A stretch of 64,000 nt of DNA from positions 2,790,001 through 2,854,000 of the forward strand of contig NZ_CP064032.1 of assembly GCF_049532905.1 (NCBI RefSeq), given 5' to 3'. How positions within the stretch are numbered: position 1 is the stretch's first letter; every line of letters begins with the position of its first letter. Made by a program: the position numbers and the translations under genes. Below, piece after piece: positions 17,434 through 25,291 of this stretch. The notes under the pieces are model-generated. The model did not search any database and had not been told where the DNA came from. It worked only from the letters and a program-made list of their open reading frames with translations. The DNA is from Dyella_B nitratireducens (GTDB lineage: Bacteria; Pseudomonadota; Gammaproteobacteria; Xanthomonadales; Rhodanobacteraceae).

Positions 17434-18150
17434 TCAATGCGACAACGCCTGCAGTTGTTGCGCAGCCTGCAGGCTCTGCTGCAGCCCTTGATTGCGCATG
17501 GCGTTCAACGCGCTCACCGCAACGTTCAAGGTGGTGAGGCTGCGGATGAGCTGGTTGTTCACCGTGTTCTGGATCACCGTCGCCGCACTGGCTTGCGCTG
17601 CGGAGGCCGGAATGATGGTGCTGGTAACGGTCGGACCACTCGGCACACTCTGGAAAGCGCCGGCCCCGCTGGCCTGCGTTGACGACGCGCTCGCTGCACT
17701 GTTCGAACCGACATTGCCTACCGCACTGCTCGACGCAGCTTGCGACAGGGTTTGAGTAACCGTTTGTGTCACGGCTTGTGCCACCGAAGCCGTGCCCGCC
17801 TGTGTCGTCATGGATGGGTTGAAGCTATTGCCGGAGCCAACCTGCACATCGATCGTGCCAAGTGCTTCCGCCAGCGATGTCGCCTGCTGTGCGGTGATGT
17901 GCGAGATATCGGGAATCGTGACATTGAGGTAGGTCACCAGATTGCCATCGACGTATATGGCGCGCTGAATGCCAAATGACACTTCCAGGCCGCCGAGGTC
18001 GAAGCCACCGCGCACCTTGGCCAGGCTTTCCGTGGAAACCGGCATGCCGAAGCCTGCAACGGGATCGCGATGTTGCGCATGCACCGCAGTGGCACTGCCC
18101 GCCAAAATCAACAATCCGATGGTGCGAAACGAGAGACCGGAACGTTTCAT
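17434..18150 (-). CDS. Secreted protein, FapE-like by position and C-terminal motif
   Basis: A 238-aa protein with a signal peptide (ending TAVHAQ). It has a short conserved N-terminal beta segment (GGFDLGGLEVSFGIQRAIYV) and a long Ala/Ser/Gln/Thr-rich middle. Near the C terminus is the motif ATVIQNTVNNQLIRSLTTLN shared with the two other secreted proteins of the operon. GAGGTGACCT precedes the ATG, only 8 bp after the C39 peptidase stop, so the pair is translationally close. Its place between the peptidase and the barrel is that of fapE. A role as an exported accessory or nucleating subunit is inferred. Confidence 0.65.
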   Translation of the reverse strand: MKRSGLSFRTIGLLILAGSATAVHAQHRDPVAGFGMPVSTESLAKVRGGFDLGGLEVSFGIQRAIYVDGNLVTYLNVTIPDISHITAQQATSLAEALGTIDVQVGSGNSFNPSMTTQAGTASVAQAVTQTVTQTLSQAASSSAVGNVGSNSAASASSTQASGAGAFQSVPSGPTVTSTIIPASAAQASAATVIQNTVNNQLIRSLTTLNVAVSALNAMRNQGLQQSLQAAQQLQALSH

Positions 18151-18158
18151 AGGTCACC

Positions 18159-18848
18159 TCAAATGTCGCCAGGTCCGTATTTAGGCATGGTGATCGTGTC
18201 CAGCCCGCGCCGGTCGACACCTACCCCCAAAGGAGCGAGCGGCGCACTGCGCCAGTCGCTATCCGTATTGAAATGTGCAAGATCGCGCCGGTTGTGGATC
18301 ACGAACACCAGCCCGTTCTTCCACAACCCATCGAAACGATCTTCCGGAATCGCACGCGTACCGCGTGCCGGATCACCGACCAGCACGCGCCCATAACGCA
18401 CGCCCTTGATCACCACGAAGTGGTGGTAACCGCGATCCTCGATCAGCACGATCGCCGGCAAGTTCGCTTGTTGCAGTTGCTGGAGGTTGGCATGGAAACC
18501 GTCGGCCTCGAAGCCCAGGCTTTCCAGATAAAGCTTGATATCCAGTAGTGAGAAACCTTCCTTGTTGATCTTCTTGCGATCGCCGTGCACATACATCTGT
18601 TCGAACACGACCTGCTCGTTCACCGGATAGTTGTATTGGTAGGTCAGCAGTGTCGCCACTGCCGCCGAGCCGCAACTGAAGTCGTACTTCTGATGAATCG
18701 TGTTGCGGTACTTCACCTCTTTCAACGTCGTGATGTGCAACCTATAGGTCTGCCCGGCGTTGTCGTTGAGCGCCATGTTGCCGGCCTGTACGACAGGCGC
18801 CGCAACAAGCGCAAGAAACACGGCAAACGCTGGCAGCACAGGCTTCAT
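18159..18848 (-). CDS. C39-family cysteine peptidase, FapD-like
   Basis: A 229-aa protein with signal peptide (MKPVLPAFAVFLALVAAPVVQ). It carries a C39 peptidase domain with Cys59 in DFSCGSAAVATLL, His143 in YHHFVVIKG and Asp159 in VGDPARG, the complete triad at normal spacing. The domain stands alone, without the ABC transporter parts of bacteriocin exporters, exactly like FapD, the periplasmic protease of the Fap amyloid pathway. The start at 18848 overlaps the upstream stop as ATGA, so translation is coupled; a longer frame from 19304 merely shadows the upstream gene. Substrates are probably the neighbouring secreted proteins. Confidence 0.85.
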   Translation of the reverse strand: MKPVLPAFAVFLALVAAPVVQAGNMALNDNAGQTYRLHITTLKEVKYRNTIHQKYDFSCGSAAVATLLTYQYNYPVNEQVVFEQMYVHGDRKKINKEGFSLLDIKLYLESLGFEADGFHANLQQLQQANLPAIVLIEDRGYHHFVVIKGVRYGRVLVGDPARGTRAIPEDRFDGLWKNGLVFVIHNRRDLAHFNTDSDWRSAPLAPLGVGVDRRGLDTITMPKYGPGDI

Positions 18849-19228
18849 GGCTTCAGCTGCACATTGACGATCACGCCGGTCTGGATCAGCACGTTGTTGC
18901 CGGTGTTTTGCACCACCGACGGCAAGCCTGACGCACCATCCAACGAATTGCCGCTGATCGTATTGGCGCCCGTGGTTACTTGCGAGGCGGTATCGCCCGT
19001 CACCGTGCCAGTCAGGGTTTGATTGTTCTGCACGAAGGTGCCGCCGCTGTAATGCTGCAACGTGCCGGCACTTACCGCTTGACCGAAACCATCCACCGTC
19101 AACGGTTGTGCTGCCGGCTGGCTGCTGACGTTCCGCGCGCCCGCGGCATGTGCTGGAGGATCTGCCGCAAGCGCTCCTCCCATCATGCACAACAGCACCA
19201 GCCCTATTACGGGTGTGATACGAGCCAT
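18845..19228 (-). CDS. Small secreted protein with the shared QNTG...LIQ C-terminal motif
   Basis: A 127-aa protein with signal peptide (MARITPVIGLVLLCMMGGALAAD); the start at 19228 follows GGAG, while the frame open to 19282 has none. The mature protein is Thr/Gly/Asn-rich with beta-prone stretches (FVQNNQTLTGTVTGDTASQV) and ends SVVQNTGNNVLIQTGVIVNV, the motif shared with its two secreted neighbours. It is the second gene of the operon and overlaps the C39 peptidase gene by 4 bp. By position and composition it may be a minor fibre subunit or nucleator (FapB-like). No sequence identity to FapB is claimed. Confidence 0.65.
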   Translation of the reverse strand: MARITPVIGLVLLCMMGGALAADPPAHAAGARNVSSQPAAQPLTVDGFGQAVSAGTLQHYSGGTFVQNNQTLTGTVTGDTASQVTTGANTISGNSLDGASGLPSVVQNTGNNVLIQTGVIVNVQLKP

Positions 19229-19305
19229 GGCACTTACTCCGAGTGGTGTGGCGCATCGCATACGACCGCATCCAGCAGGCACATCGCTGTGCCGACCAGT
19301 TCAAA

Positions 19306-19340
19306 CGACATGGCGGAGCGATGCGTGCTCCGCCATGTCG
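19306..19340 (-). promoter_or_regulatory. Perfect 14-bp stem-loop between first and second genes of the fap-like operon
   Basis: CGACATGGCGGAGC (19306-19319) and GCTCCGCCATGTCG (19327-19340) pair without mismatch around a 7-nt loop. It lies just after the stop of the Gly-rich gene and has no T run, so it looks like an mRNA-stabilising or attenuating hairpin that would favour the first cistron over the rest. Confidence 0.65.
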
Positions 19341-19352
19341 ATCAGTCGTACA

Positions 19353-20309
19353 TCAATGACCCACGTTCAGATTGGCCTGGACCGTCACGCCTTGCTGAAT
19401 CAGCGCCGCTGCACCGCTGTTCTGCGCAATAGTCGTGATGCCCGCTGCCGCTGCTGCGGTACTGGTCATGCTGTTCGCCATGTCGAAGGCGCCTGCGTCT
19501 GCGGCGGTGCTCCCGCCGTTACCGCCATTGCCACCCGACGCACCCATCCCTGCACCTGCCGTGCTGGCGCCGCCGTCGCCACCGGACGCACCGTTGCCAC
19601 CTGCGCTCGCCACCATGCCGCTGGTGCCACCGGTCGCACTGCTATTGCCACTGGTGGAGGTAGCCGAACCTGACATGCCTTCACCGCCGGTAGAAGTGCC
19701 AGCTCCGCCCGTTGCGGATCCACCAGCACCACCATGGTGACCGGCATTGGCGTTGGCGTCACCGCCGGAGCTCCATGCACCGCCGCCCTTTGCACCGCTA
19801 CCAGCCAGCGAGTCACCACTGCTGGAGCCGGCTCCGCCGGCATGGCCGCTATGTGCATTGGAGTCGCCGCCCGATCCACCGCTGCCACCCCAACCGCTGT
19901 AGCTGTTGCCACCCCAGCCGTTTCCACCCTTGCCACCACGTCCGCCATTGGCGTTGCCGTTATCGGTCGCCGAATTGCCGATGCCCGATACCGTCACATC
20001 AGAGACGGCGCCTTCCAATGTCGTGTTGGCTACTGCGGTGCTGGTATTGAACGCATCGCTGACCGATGAATAAGCCGTGCCGCCGTTGTTCGCTGCGGAG
20101 GTACCCATGCCGTCACTGTAGACATCGCCACTGTTGTTGCGGTCGTCACCGCTGGTGGTCACGGTCTTGGTATGGGTGCTGGAGTTGGAGTGCGTGCTGT
20201 TGTCGTTGTTCTGGTTGGAGTTGTTGTTGTACGAGTTGTGCTGAGCCATGGCCGGGAGAGCAAGTCCCAAGCCTAGCGTCAATGCCGTAAAAAGAAGAGT
20301 CTTGCGCAT
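19353..20309 (-). CDS. Gly/Ser/Ala-rich secreted protein, putative major fibre subunit
   Basis: A 318-aa protein starting at 20309 after a strong GGGAGGAA site; signal peptide MRKTLLFTALTLGLGLALPAMAQ. The mature part opens with an Asn/Ser/Thr/His-rich stretch, then a short folded segment (VANTTLEGAVSDVTVSGIGN), then ~170 residues of Gly/Ser/Ala/Asp/Thr low complexity (GGNGASGGDGG type repeats). It ends with ITTIAQNSGAAALIQQGVTV, the motif shared with the next secreted proteins. First and likely most expressed gene of the operon. A secreted structural or amyloid-like fibre protein is the best guess; the composition differs from Pseudomonas FapC. Confidence 0.65.
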   Translation of the reverse strand: MRKTLLFTALTLGLGLALPAMAQHNSYNNNSNQNNDNSTHSNSSTHTKTVTTSGDDRNNSGDVYSDGMGTSAANNGGTAYSSVSDAFNTSTAVANTTLEGAVSDVTVSGIGNSATDNGNANGGRGGKGGNGWGGNSYSGWGGSGGSGGDSNAHSGHAGGAGSSSGDSLAGSGAKGGGAWSSGGDANANAGHHGGAGGSATGGAGTSTGGEGMSGSATSTSGNSSATGGTSGMVASAGGNGASGGDGGASTAGAGMGASGGNGGNGGSTAADAGAFDMANSMTSTAAAAAGITTIAQNSGAAALIQQGVTVQANLNVGH

Positions 20310-20637
20310 AAGTATTCCTCCCGGAATGGATGCGATTACCCCCCTGCTTTTTTCGCTGTCACAGCGATTAGGTGAGGCAAACCGCATGCCACGCACAACG
20401 CCACGCGGCGGTGCGGGGAGGCGTTATAAAAATCAATGCATTACGAGCGATCTGTCGCGGGTGGCACAAATGGCGCAACGCTTGCTAGGTGCTACATGCG
20501 TGCAACAGTCGTGACGCCATCATTTTCGCGCGGGCACACTACGCGAAATATGCACTTTGGAAACAGCATCTTGCTTCACCTAGGCATGCACATGGCAGGT
20601 GTATCGGCCATGCAACAAATCCATGAAGTAAACGCAA
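20310..20637. other. Upstream region of the fap-like operon
   Basis: About 330 bp between the fap-like operon and the prpC terminator. On the minus strand a possible -10 TATAAC lies near 20425-20430 without a good -35. The ribosome site GGGAGGAATACTT ends at 20310. No other element is recognised. Confidence 0.35.
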
Positions 20638-20666
20638 CAAAAAAGGGGCGTGAAGCCCCTTTTTTT
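20638..20666 (-). terminator. Rho-independent terminator after prpC
   Basis: GGGGC-GTGAA-GCCCC flanked by seven A and seven T, about 25 bp past the prpC stop. The A/T symmetry makes it bidirectional. Confidence 0.88.
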
Positions 20667-20688
20667 GATAGCCACGACAAACCGGCGA

Positions 20689-21840
20689 TCAACGCTTTTC
20701 AATCGGCGTATAGGTGCGATCTTCCGGACCAATGTAGTTGGCGCTGGGACGAATGATCTTGCCGTCCTCGCGCTGCTCGATCACGTGCGCGCTCCAGCCG
20801 GAGGTGCGCGACATCACGAACAGCGGCGTGAACATGGCCGTCGGCACACCCATCATGTGGTAGGCACTGGCTGAGTACCAATCCAGATTCGGGAACATCT
20901 TCTTCAGTTCCCACATCAGCTTTTCGATGCGCTCGGATACTTCGAACAAGGTCGGATTGCCGCCTTCGGTGCAAAGTTTGCGCGAAATTTCCTTGATAAT
21001 TTCGTTGCGCGGATCTGACACGGTGTAAACCGGATGGCCGAAGCCAATGATGATTTCCTTGCGCTCCACGCGCGCACGGATGTCAGCGTCCGCATCGTTG
21101 GCGTTGCGATACCTGGCAATGATGTCCATGGCCACTTCATTCGCGCCACCGTGCTTCGGTCCGCGCAGCGCGCCGATGGCACCGGTGATAGCCGAATACA
21201 TGTCCGAGCCGGTGCCGGCAATCACACGTGCGGTGAAGGTGGACGCGTTGAACTCATGCTCGGCATAGAGCACCAGCGAACGATCCAGCGATTGCGCGTG
21301 CAGCTCGCTCGGCTTCTTGCCGTGCAGCAGATGCAGGAAGTGCGCGGCAATCGTTTCGTCTTCGGTTTCCGTTTCGATGCGCTTGCCGTTGTGGCTGAAG
21401 TGGTACCAGTACAGCAGCATGGAGCCGAAGCTGGCCATCAAGCGATCGGCGATATCGCGTGCGCCGGTCAAGTTGTGGTCTTCCTTTTCCGGCAATACCG
21501 TGCCCAGCACGGAGCAGCCGGTGCGCATCACGTCCATGGGGTGCGTGGCGGCAGGCAGCAGTTCCAACGCGCTCTTCACCGGCGCCGGCAGGCCGCGCAG
21601 GCGCTTTAGCTTGGCTTTGTAAGCATTGAGCTCAGCCCAGTTCGGCAGCACGCCATGCACCAGCAGATAGGCCACTTCTTCAAAGCAGCCCTTGGCGGCC
21701 AGGTCATGAATGTCATAGCCGCGATAATGCAGGTCATTGCCGCTGCGGCCGACCGTGCACAATGCGGTATTCCCTGCCGCCACGCCGGAAAGGGCGACGG
21801 ATTTCTTCGGCTTGGGGGCCGTTGCAGATTGCTCGCTCAT
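20689..21840 (-). CDS. prpC: 2-methylcitrate synthase
   Basis: A 383-aa citrate-synthase-fold enzyme that condenses propionyl-CoA with oxaloacetate. Catalytic residues lie in GPKHGGANE (His), GFGHPVYTVSDPR (His) and NLDWYSASAYH (Asp). The short type-I length and linkage to prpB favour methylcitrate synthase over the TCA-cycle enzyme. The start at 21840 has GGAG upstream. It follows prpB by 68 bp in the same direction. Confidence 0.93.
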   Translation of the reverse strand: MSEQSATAPKPKKSVALSGVAAGNTALCTVGRSGNDLHYRGYDIHDLAAKGCFEEVAYLLVHGVLPNWAELNAYKAKLKRLRGLPAPVKSALELLPAATHPMDVMRTGCSVLGTVLPEKEDHNLTGARDIADRLMASFGSMLLYWYHFSHNGKRIETETEDETIAAHFLHLLHGKKPSELHAQSLDRSLVLYAEHEFNASTFTARVIAGTGSDMYSAITGAIGALRGPKHGGANEVAMDIIARYRNANDADADIRARVERKEIIIGFGHPVYTVSDPRNEIIKEISRKLCTEGGNPTLFEVSERIEKLMWELKKMFPNLDWYSASAYHMMGVPTAMFTPLFVMSRTSGWSAHVIEQREDGKIIRPSANYIGPEDRTYTPIEKR

Positions 21841-21908
21841 TGGTAAGTGCTCCAGGCTGCGAAACATTGATCACAGCCGCTGGGGAAGGCGGCTGCGGGA
21901 AATAGGCA

Positions 21909-22796
21909 TTACTTCTTGCCGGCGAACAAGGCGTCGAGTTTCTTCTCGAAATCGTGGTAGCCGATACGGTCATACAGCTCTTCGCGTGTCTGCATCATGT
22001 CGACCACGTTGCGTTGGTGGCCGTCGCGGCGAATGGCCTGGTAGACGGTCTCTGCGGCCTTGTTCATGGCGCGGAACGCCGACAGCGGATACAGCACGAT
22101 GCCCACGCCTGCACTGCTCAGCTCTTCAACGCTAAACAAAGGCGTGCTGCCAAATTCGGTGATATTGGCAAGCACCGGCACCTTCACGGCGTCCGCGAAA
22201 CGGCGGTAGGTGGGAAGATCATAGGCGGCTTCGGCAAAGATGCCGTCTGCACCGGCCTCCACACAAGCCAGGGCACGCTCGATGGCGGCGTCCACGCCCT
22301 CCACCGCAATCGCATCGGTGCGCGCGATCAGAAAAAAGTTGGAATCGGTCTTGGCATCTGCTGCCGCTTTCACGCGGTCGGCCATTTCACCGGCCGGAAC
22401 GATTTCCTTGCCAGGACGATGGCCACAACGCTTCGCACCGACCTGATCTTCGATATGGCAGGCTGCCGCGCCGAATTTGATCAGGCTTTTCACCGTGCGT
22501 GCGATATTGAAGGCACTGGGACCAAAGCCCGTGTCGATATCCACCATCAACGGCAGATCGCACACGTCGGTGATCCGCCGCACGTCGGTGAGCACGTCAT
22601 CCAACGTGTTGATACCCAGATCCGGTATGCCCAGTGAACCCGCCGCCACACCGCCACCCGACAGATAGATGGCGCGATAGCCAGCGCGCTTGGCGAGCAA
22701 GGCATGATTGGCATTGATGGCGCCAATCACCTGCAGAGGCTTTTCGGCAGCCAACGCGGCGCGGAAGCGGCTGCCGGCAGAGTCGATCTGGGTCAT
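21909..22796 (-). CDS. prpB: 2-methylisocitrate lyase
   Basis: A 295-aa PEP mutase/isocitrate lyase superfamily enzyme that splits 2-methylisocitrate into pyruvate and succinate, the last step of the methylcitrate cycle. The signature KRCGHRPGK, YLSGGGVAAGSLG, DIDTGFG and the metal-binding HIEDQ segment are present. Length equals E. coli PrpB. The start at 22796 follows GGAGAA; the frame open to 22934 lacks support. It is the first gene of prpB-prpC, divergent from the HTH-citrate synthase gene. Confidence 0.95.
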   Translation of the reverse strand: MTQIDSAGSRFRAALAAEKPLQVIGAINANHALLAKRAGYRAIYLSGGGVAAGSLGIPDLGINTLDDVLTDVRRITDVCDLPLMVDIDTGFGPSAFNIARTVKSLIKFGAAACHIEDQVGAKRCGHRPGKEIVPAGEMADRVKAAADAKTDSNFFLIARTDAIAVEGVDAAIERALACVEAGADGIFAEAAYDLPTYRRFADAVKVPVLANITEFGSTPLFSVEELSSAGVGIVLYPLSAFRAMNKAAETVYQAIRRDGHQRNVVDMMQTREELYDRIGYHDFEKKLDALFAGKK

Positions 22797-23019
22797 TGCG
22801 GTTCTCCGAAACGGGAAATTGTAAGCGATGTGCCAGAGCGGCCATGTCGCGGCGCAGTAAGCGCCTGCAGATAATGCTTTGCTCGCGACAAGCAGCAAGC
22901 GGACGACATACCGAAGTAGCGCCGCATTTGCCAAGTGAATGCGTGACCGGTCAATTCGATTGGAATCATGGGGACACGCTGACCAATGCGACGGACGTCA
23001 CTGTGTCACGGTGAAATAC

Positions 23020-23048
23020 ATTGATCAATCTTGATTAATAGGATCAAT
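23020..23048. promoter_or_regulatory. Candidate operator in the prpB/regulator divergent promoter
   Basis: A perfect palindrome ATTGATCAAT (23020-23029) is followed 12 bp later by a second half site GATCAAT (23042-23048), inverted relative to ATTGATC. The repeated ATTGATC units lie 10-38 bp before the regulator start and are AT-rich against a GC-rich background. A site for the adjacent HTH protein is inferred from position. Confidence 0.5.
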
Positions 23049-23057
23049 ATATCGTTC

Positions 23058-24275
23058 ATGCGTACCGACTACCTTTCTGCCCAGGATGCCGCCACGCGGC
23101 TCGGCGTAAACCTTGCGACGCTGTACGCCTACGTCAGCCGCGGCCGTATCGATTCTCGTCCCGGACCGGATGGCCGCACACGGGAATACAGCGCCAGTGA
23201 CATCGAGCAGCTGATCGAGCGCAAACAGGCCGGGCGTGGTGCTGCACAAGGCGCGGCGCATAGCCTGGCGTGGGGTCTGCCGGTGATGGAAACGCGCATC
23301 TCGCTGATCCGCCCGCGTGGGCATTACTACCGCGGTGAATCTGCCATGGTTTTGGCGAAAAACGGTGCGACGTTGGAGGAAACGGCACTGCTGTTATGGG
23401 ATTGCGGCGGTCACGATCCGTTTGCCGTCGAATCATCGCGTCGATGGCCGGAAGCGATCGCAGTCCTGCTTCGTCGGTCCGAAGCACCTCCGCTGGAACG
23501 AACCATCGCCGCCCTGCCCTTGCTGGCACTCGATGCCACGCATGCGCATAGCGCCGATCCGCTTCATCGCCGGCAAGATGCAGCGTTGCTGTTGCGAGAA
23601 ACAGCTGCGCTCCTATGTGCCACTCAGCCCAGTGCGCAACCCATTCACCAAGTGATGGCCGCAAGCTGGCGCAAGGACGGGGTAGGCTTACCCGAACTGG
23701 TGCGCTGCGCTCTGGTGTTGTGCGCGGATCACGAGCTCAACGCATCCTCGTTCGCCACGCGCGTCGCTGCCTCCACCGGGGCCAGCTTGCATGCAGCCGC
23801 ATGCGCAGGGTTGGCGACGCTGTCTGGCCCGCATCATGGCGGCGCCGTCGCACGGGCGCACGCCTTCATTCAGGAGATGTTGCGTGAACGCAAGCCCGTC
23901 GATCGCGTACGGGAACGTTTGCGTCGCGGCGAAACGTTGCCTGCTTTCGGACACACGCTGTATCCCGAAGGCGATCCGCGCGGCGCGGTATTGCTGGAAG
24001 CCTTGCAGATCACCCACCCACGTCCCAACAAACTGCCCGCAATCGAGCGGCTGATTGATGCCGTGCAGGCGCAATGCGGCCTGCAGCCGAATGTGGATTT
24101 CGCCCTGGCTGCCGTTGCTTCGGCGTACGAACTGAGCGCCGATGTCGCACTGGCAATCTTTGCCGCTGGCCGCATGGCCGGATGGCTGGCACACGCACTG
24201 GAACAGCAGGAAAGCGGAAGCCTGATTCGGCCGAGGGCTAGTTACGTCGGGCGCATGCCGCAGCGTGAAGGGTGA
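23058..24275 (+). CDS. Citrate synthase-fold protein with N-terminal helix-turn-helix, probable prp regulator
   Basis: A 405-aa fusion. Residues 1-60 form a MerR/excisionase-type HTH (YLSAQDAATRLGVNLATLYA, then SRGRIDSRPG and REYSASDIEQLIERK). Residues about 75-400 are a citrate synthase fold. The three catalytic positions are kept: His in GPHHGGAVA, His in AFGHTLYPEGDPR and Asp in NVDFALAA. It is divergent from prpB-prpC, and no PrpR is seen, so it may sense methylcitrate or propionyl-CoA and control the operon, possibly while retaining activity. Start 23058 (MRTDYLS) has a weak ribosome site; an earlier TTG at 23031 is possible. Confidence 0.85.
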   Translation: MRTDYLSAQDAATRLGVNLATLYAYVSRGRIDSRPGPDGRTREYSASDIEQLIERKQAGRGAAQGAAHSLAWGLPVMETRISLIRPRGHYYRGESAMVLAKNGATLEETALLLWDCGGHDPFAVESSRRWPEAIAVLLRRSEAPPLERTIAALPLLALDATHAHSADPLHRRQDAALLLRETAALLCATQPSAQPIHQVMAASWRKDGVGLPELVRCALVLCADHELNASSFATRVAASTGASLHAAACAGLATLSGPHHGGAVARAHAFIQEMLRERKPVDRVRERLRRGETLPAFGHTLYPEGDPRGAVLLEALQITHPRPNKLPAIERLIDAVQAQCGLQPNVDFALAAVASAYELSADVALAIFAAGRMAGWLAHALEQQESGSLIRPRASYVGRMPQREG

Positions 24276-24412
24276 TTTCCGCCACGCCACATCTTAACAG
24301 TTTCATATACCCATTCTTCATCATTTTTACGGCTTAAATAAAATCATGCGCATTGAATTCACAAATTAACCACACAAGCCATATTTAAACATTAATATCG
24401 TTAGCCAACATG
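24276..24412. other. AT-rich spacer upstream of a strong promoter
   Basis: After the prp regulator the sequence becomes markedly AT-rich (long runs of A/T with TTTAAA, TTAATAT, AAATTAA motifs), unlike the flanking genes. No gene or terminator is recognised. It may be an UP-element or silencer-bound region of the promoter at 24413, or acquired DNA. Confidence 0.5.
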
Positions 24413-24457
24413 TTGACATTTATAATAACGCGACATATATACGCGTTGCGCGCAACG
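24413..24457 (+). promoter_or_regulatory. Consensus sigma-70 promoter with a palindromic operator at the start site
   Basis: TTGACA (24413-24418), a 17-bp spacer and TATATA (24436-24441) make a near-consensus promoter reading right. The perfect 14-bp palindrome CGTTGCGCGCAACG (24444-24457) sits where transcription should begin, a classic repressor position. The next gene starts at 24819, giving a leader of about 360 nt. Confidence 0.65.
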
Positions 24458-24818
24458 TATATTTACCTCAACGCAATCCGCAACCGCCTGATCTTTCCAA
24501 CGCTTCGGCTTAGAACGATGCGTATCCATGGATGCACGATTCTCATGCGATAAGGATCAATCGCTGATCGCACGCAATTTTTCTTGAGTTGGAATACCCC
24601 ATTGAAGCGATCATTGCATTCAAGCTTTTTGAATGCATAGCAGGTTCACATTGGTGCATTGCAGGTACGCAGCCCCTTACAGCAGCCAGAGAGGTTGGCT
24701 GTTGCAGTTCGCTTGATGATGTTGCACGCGAAAATAGAAATATTTTCGCCGAGGTGTTTTTTACGCGTTTGAAAACATGCGCAATACCCGTCAACGGGAT
24801 CTACCAGGAGGTGTCATC
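24458..24818 (+). other. Long leader or small-RNA region
   Basis: Between the promoter and the gene at 24819 there are two good hairpin candidates: TGCATTCAAGC-TTTTTGAATGCA (about 24614-24637) and GCAGCCA...TGGCTGTTGC (about 24681-24705). No convincing reading frame. It could be a structured 5' leader or a separate small RNA; no internal terminator is obvious. Confidence 0.4.
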
Positions 24819-25226
24819 ATGCGCTTCAAATCCGTCCTTTCTGTTCTCTTGATTGGCTCCAACTCGTTTTACACGGCGCAAGCCCTTGCAGGGCCGTCTT
24901 CGGCTCTCACAACCATCTGCTCCAATGCCTTTGGTACCGTGGAGCAAGAAAGCGCGCCGACCACGTACGTAGAGAGTCTTACTTTGCAGAATATGGAGGC
25001 GAAAGTGGTATTCGCTGACGGCTCGAGTTACGACATCTGGCCGAACAATTATTCCTCTGCCCAAAATGGACAGTCCGATCAGGTTCGATGGCTGGTGCGA
25101 TACGCATATCTCCACACGATTCCTATCAACATATGTACCGGGGTGGGTGCGATCTGGGCAGTCGAACTGGATAAGGTCAAGAGACATGGCGAGTCTTCGC
25201 TAATACAGTCCGATCAGGAACAGTGA
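24819..25226 (+). CDS. Small secreted protein of unknown function
   Basis: A 135-aa protein with signal peptide (MRFKSVLSVLLIG...ALAGP). AGGAGGTG just before the ATG at 24819 is a near-perfect ribosome site and fixes the start. The mature protein has two Cys, a short motif SYDIWPNNYSSAQNGQSDQV and a hydrophilic C-terminal tail. I do not recognise a family. Base composition of the gene and its leader is less GC-rich than the neighbours, which suggests acquisition. It has its own strong promoter, so it is probably made at a high, regulated level. Confidence 0.7.
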   Translation: MRFKSVLSVLLIGSNSFYTAQALAGPSSALTTICSNAFGTVEQESAPTTYVESLTLQNMEAKVVFADGSSYDIWPNNYSSAQNGQSDQVRWLVRYAYLHTIPINICTGVGAIWAVELDKVKRHGESSLIQSDQEQ

Positions 25227-25291
25227 TCGCTGCGGGAGCAACCTACCGTTGTCCAGGCATATGGTTCTCACTCGATCTGTGGACACAGTCC

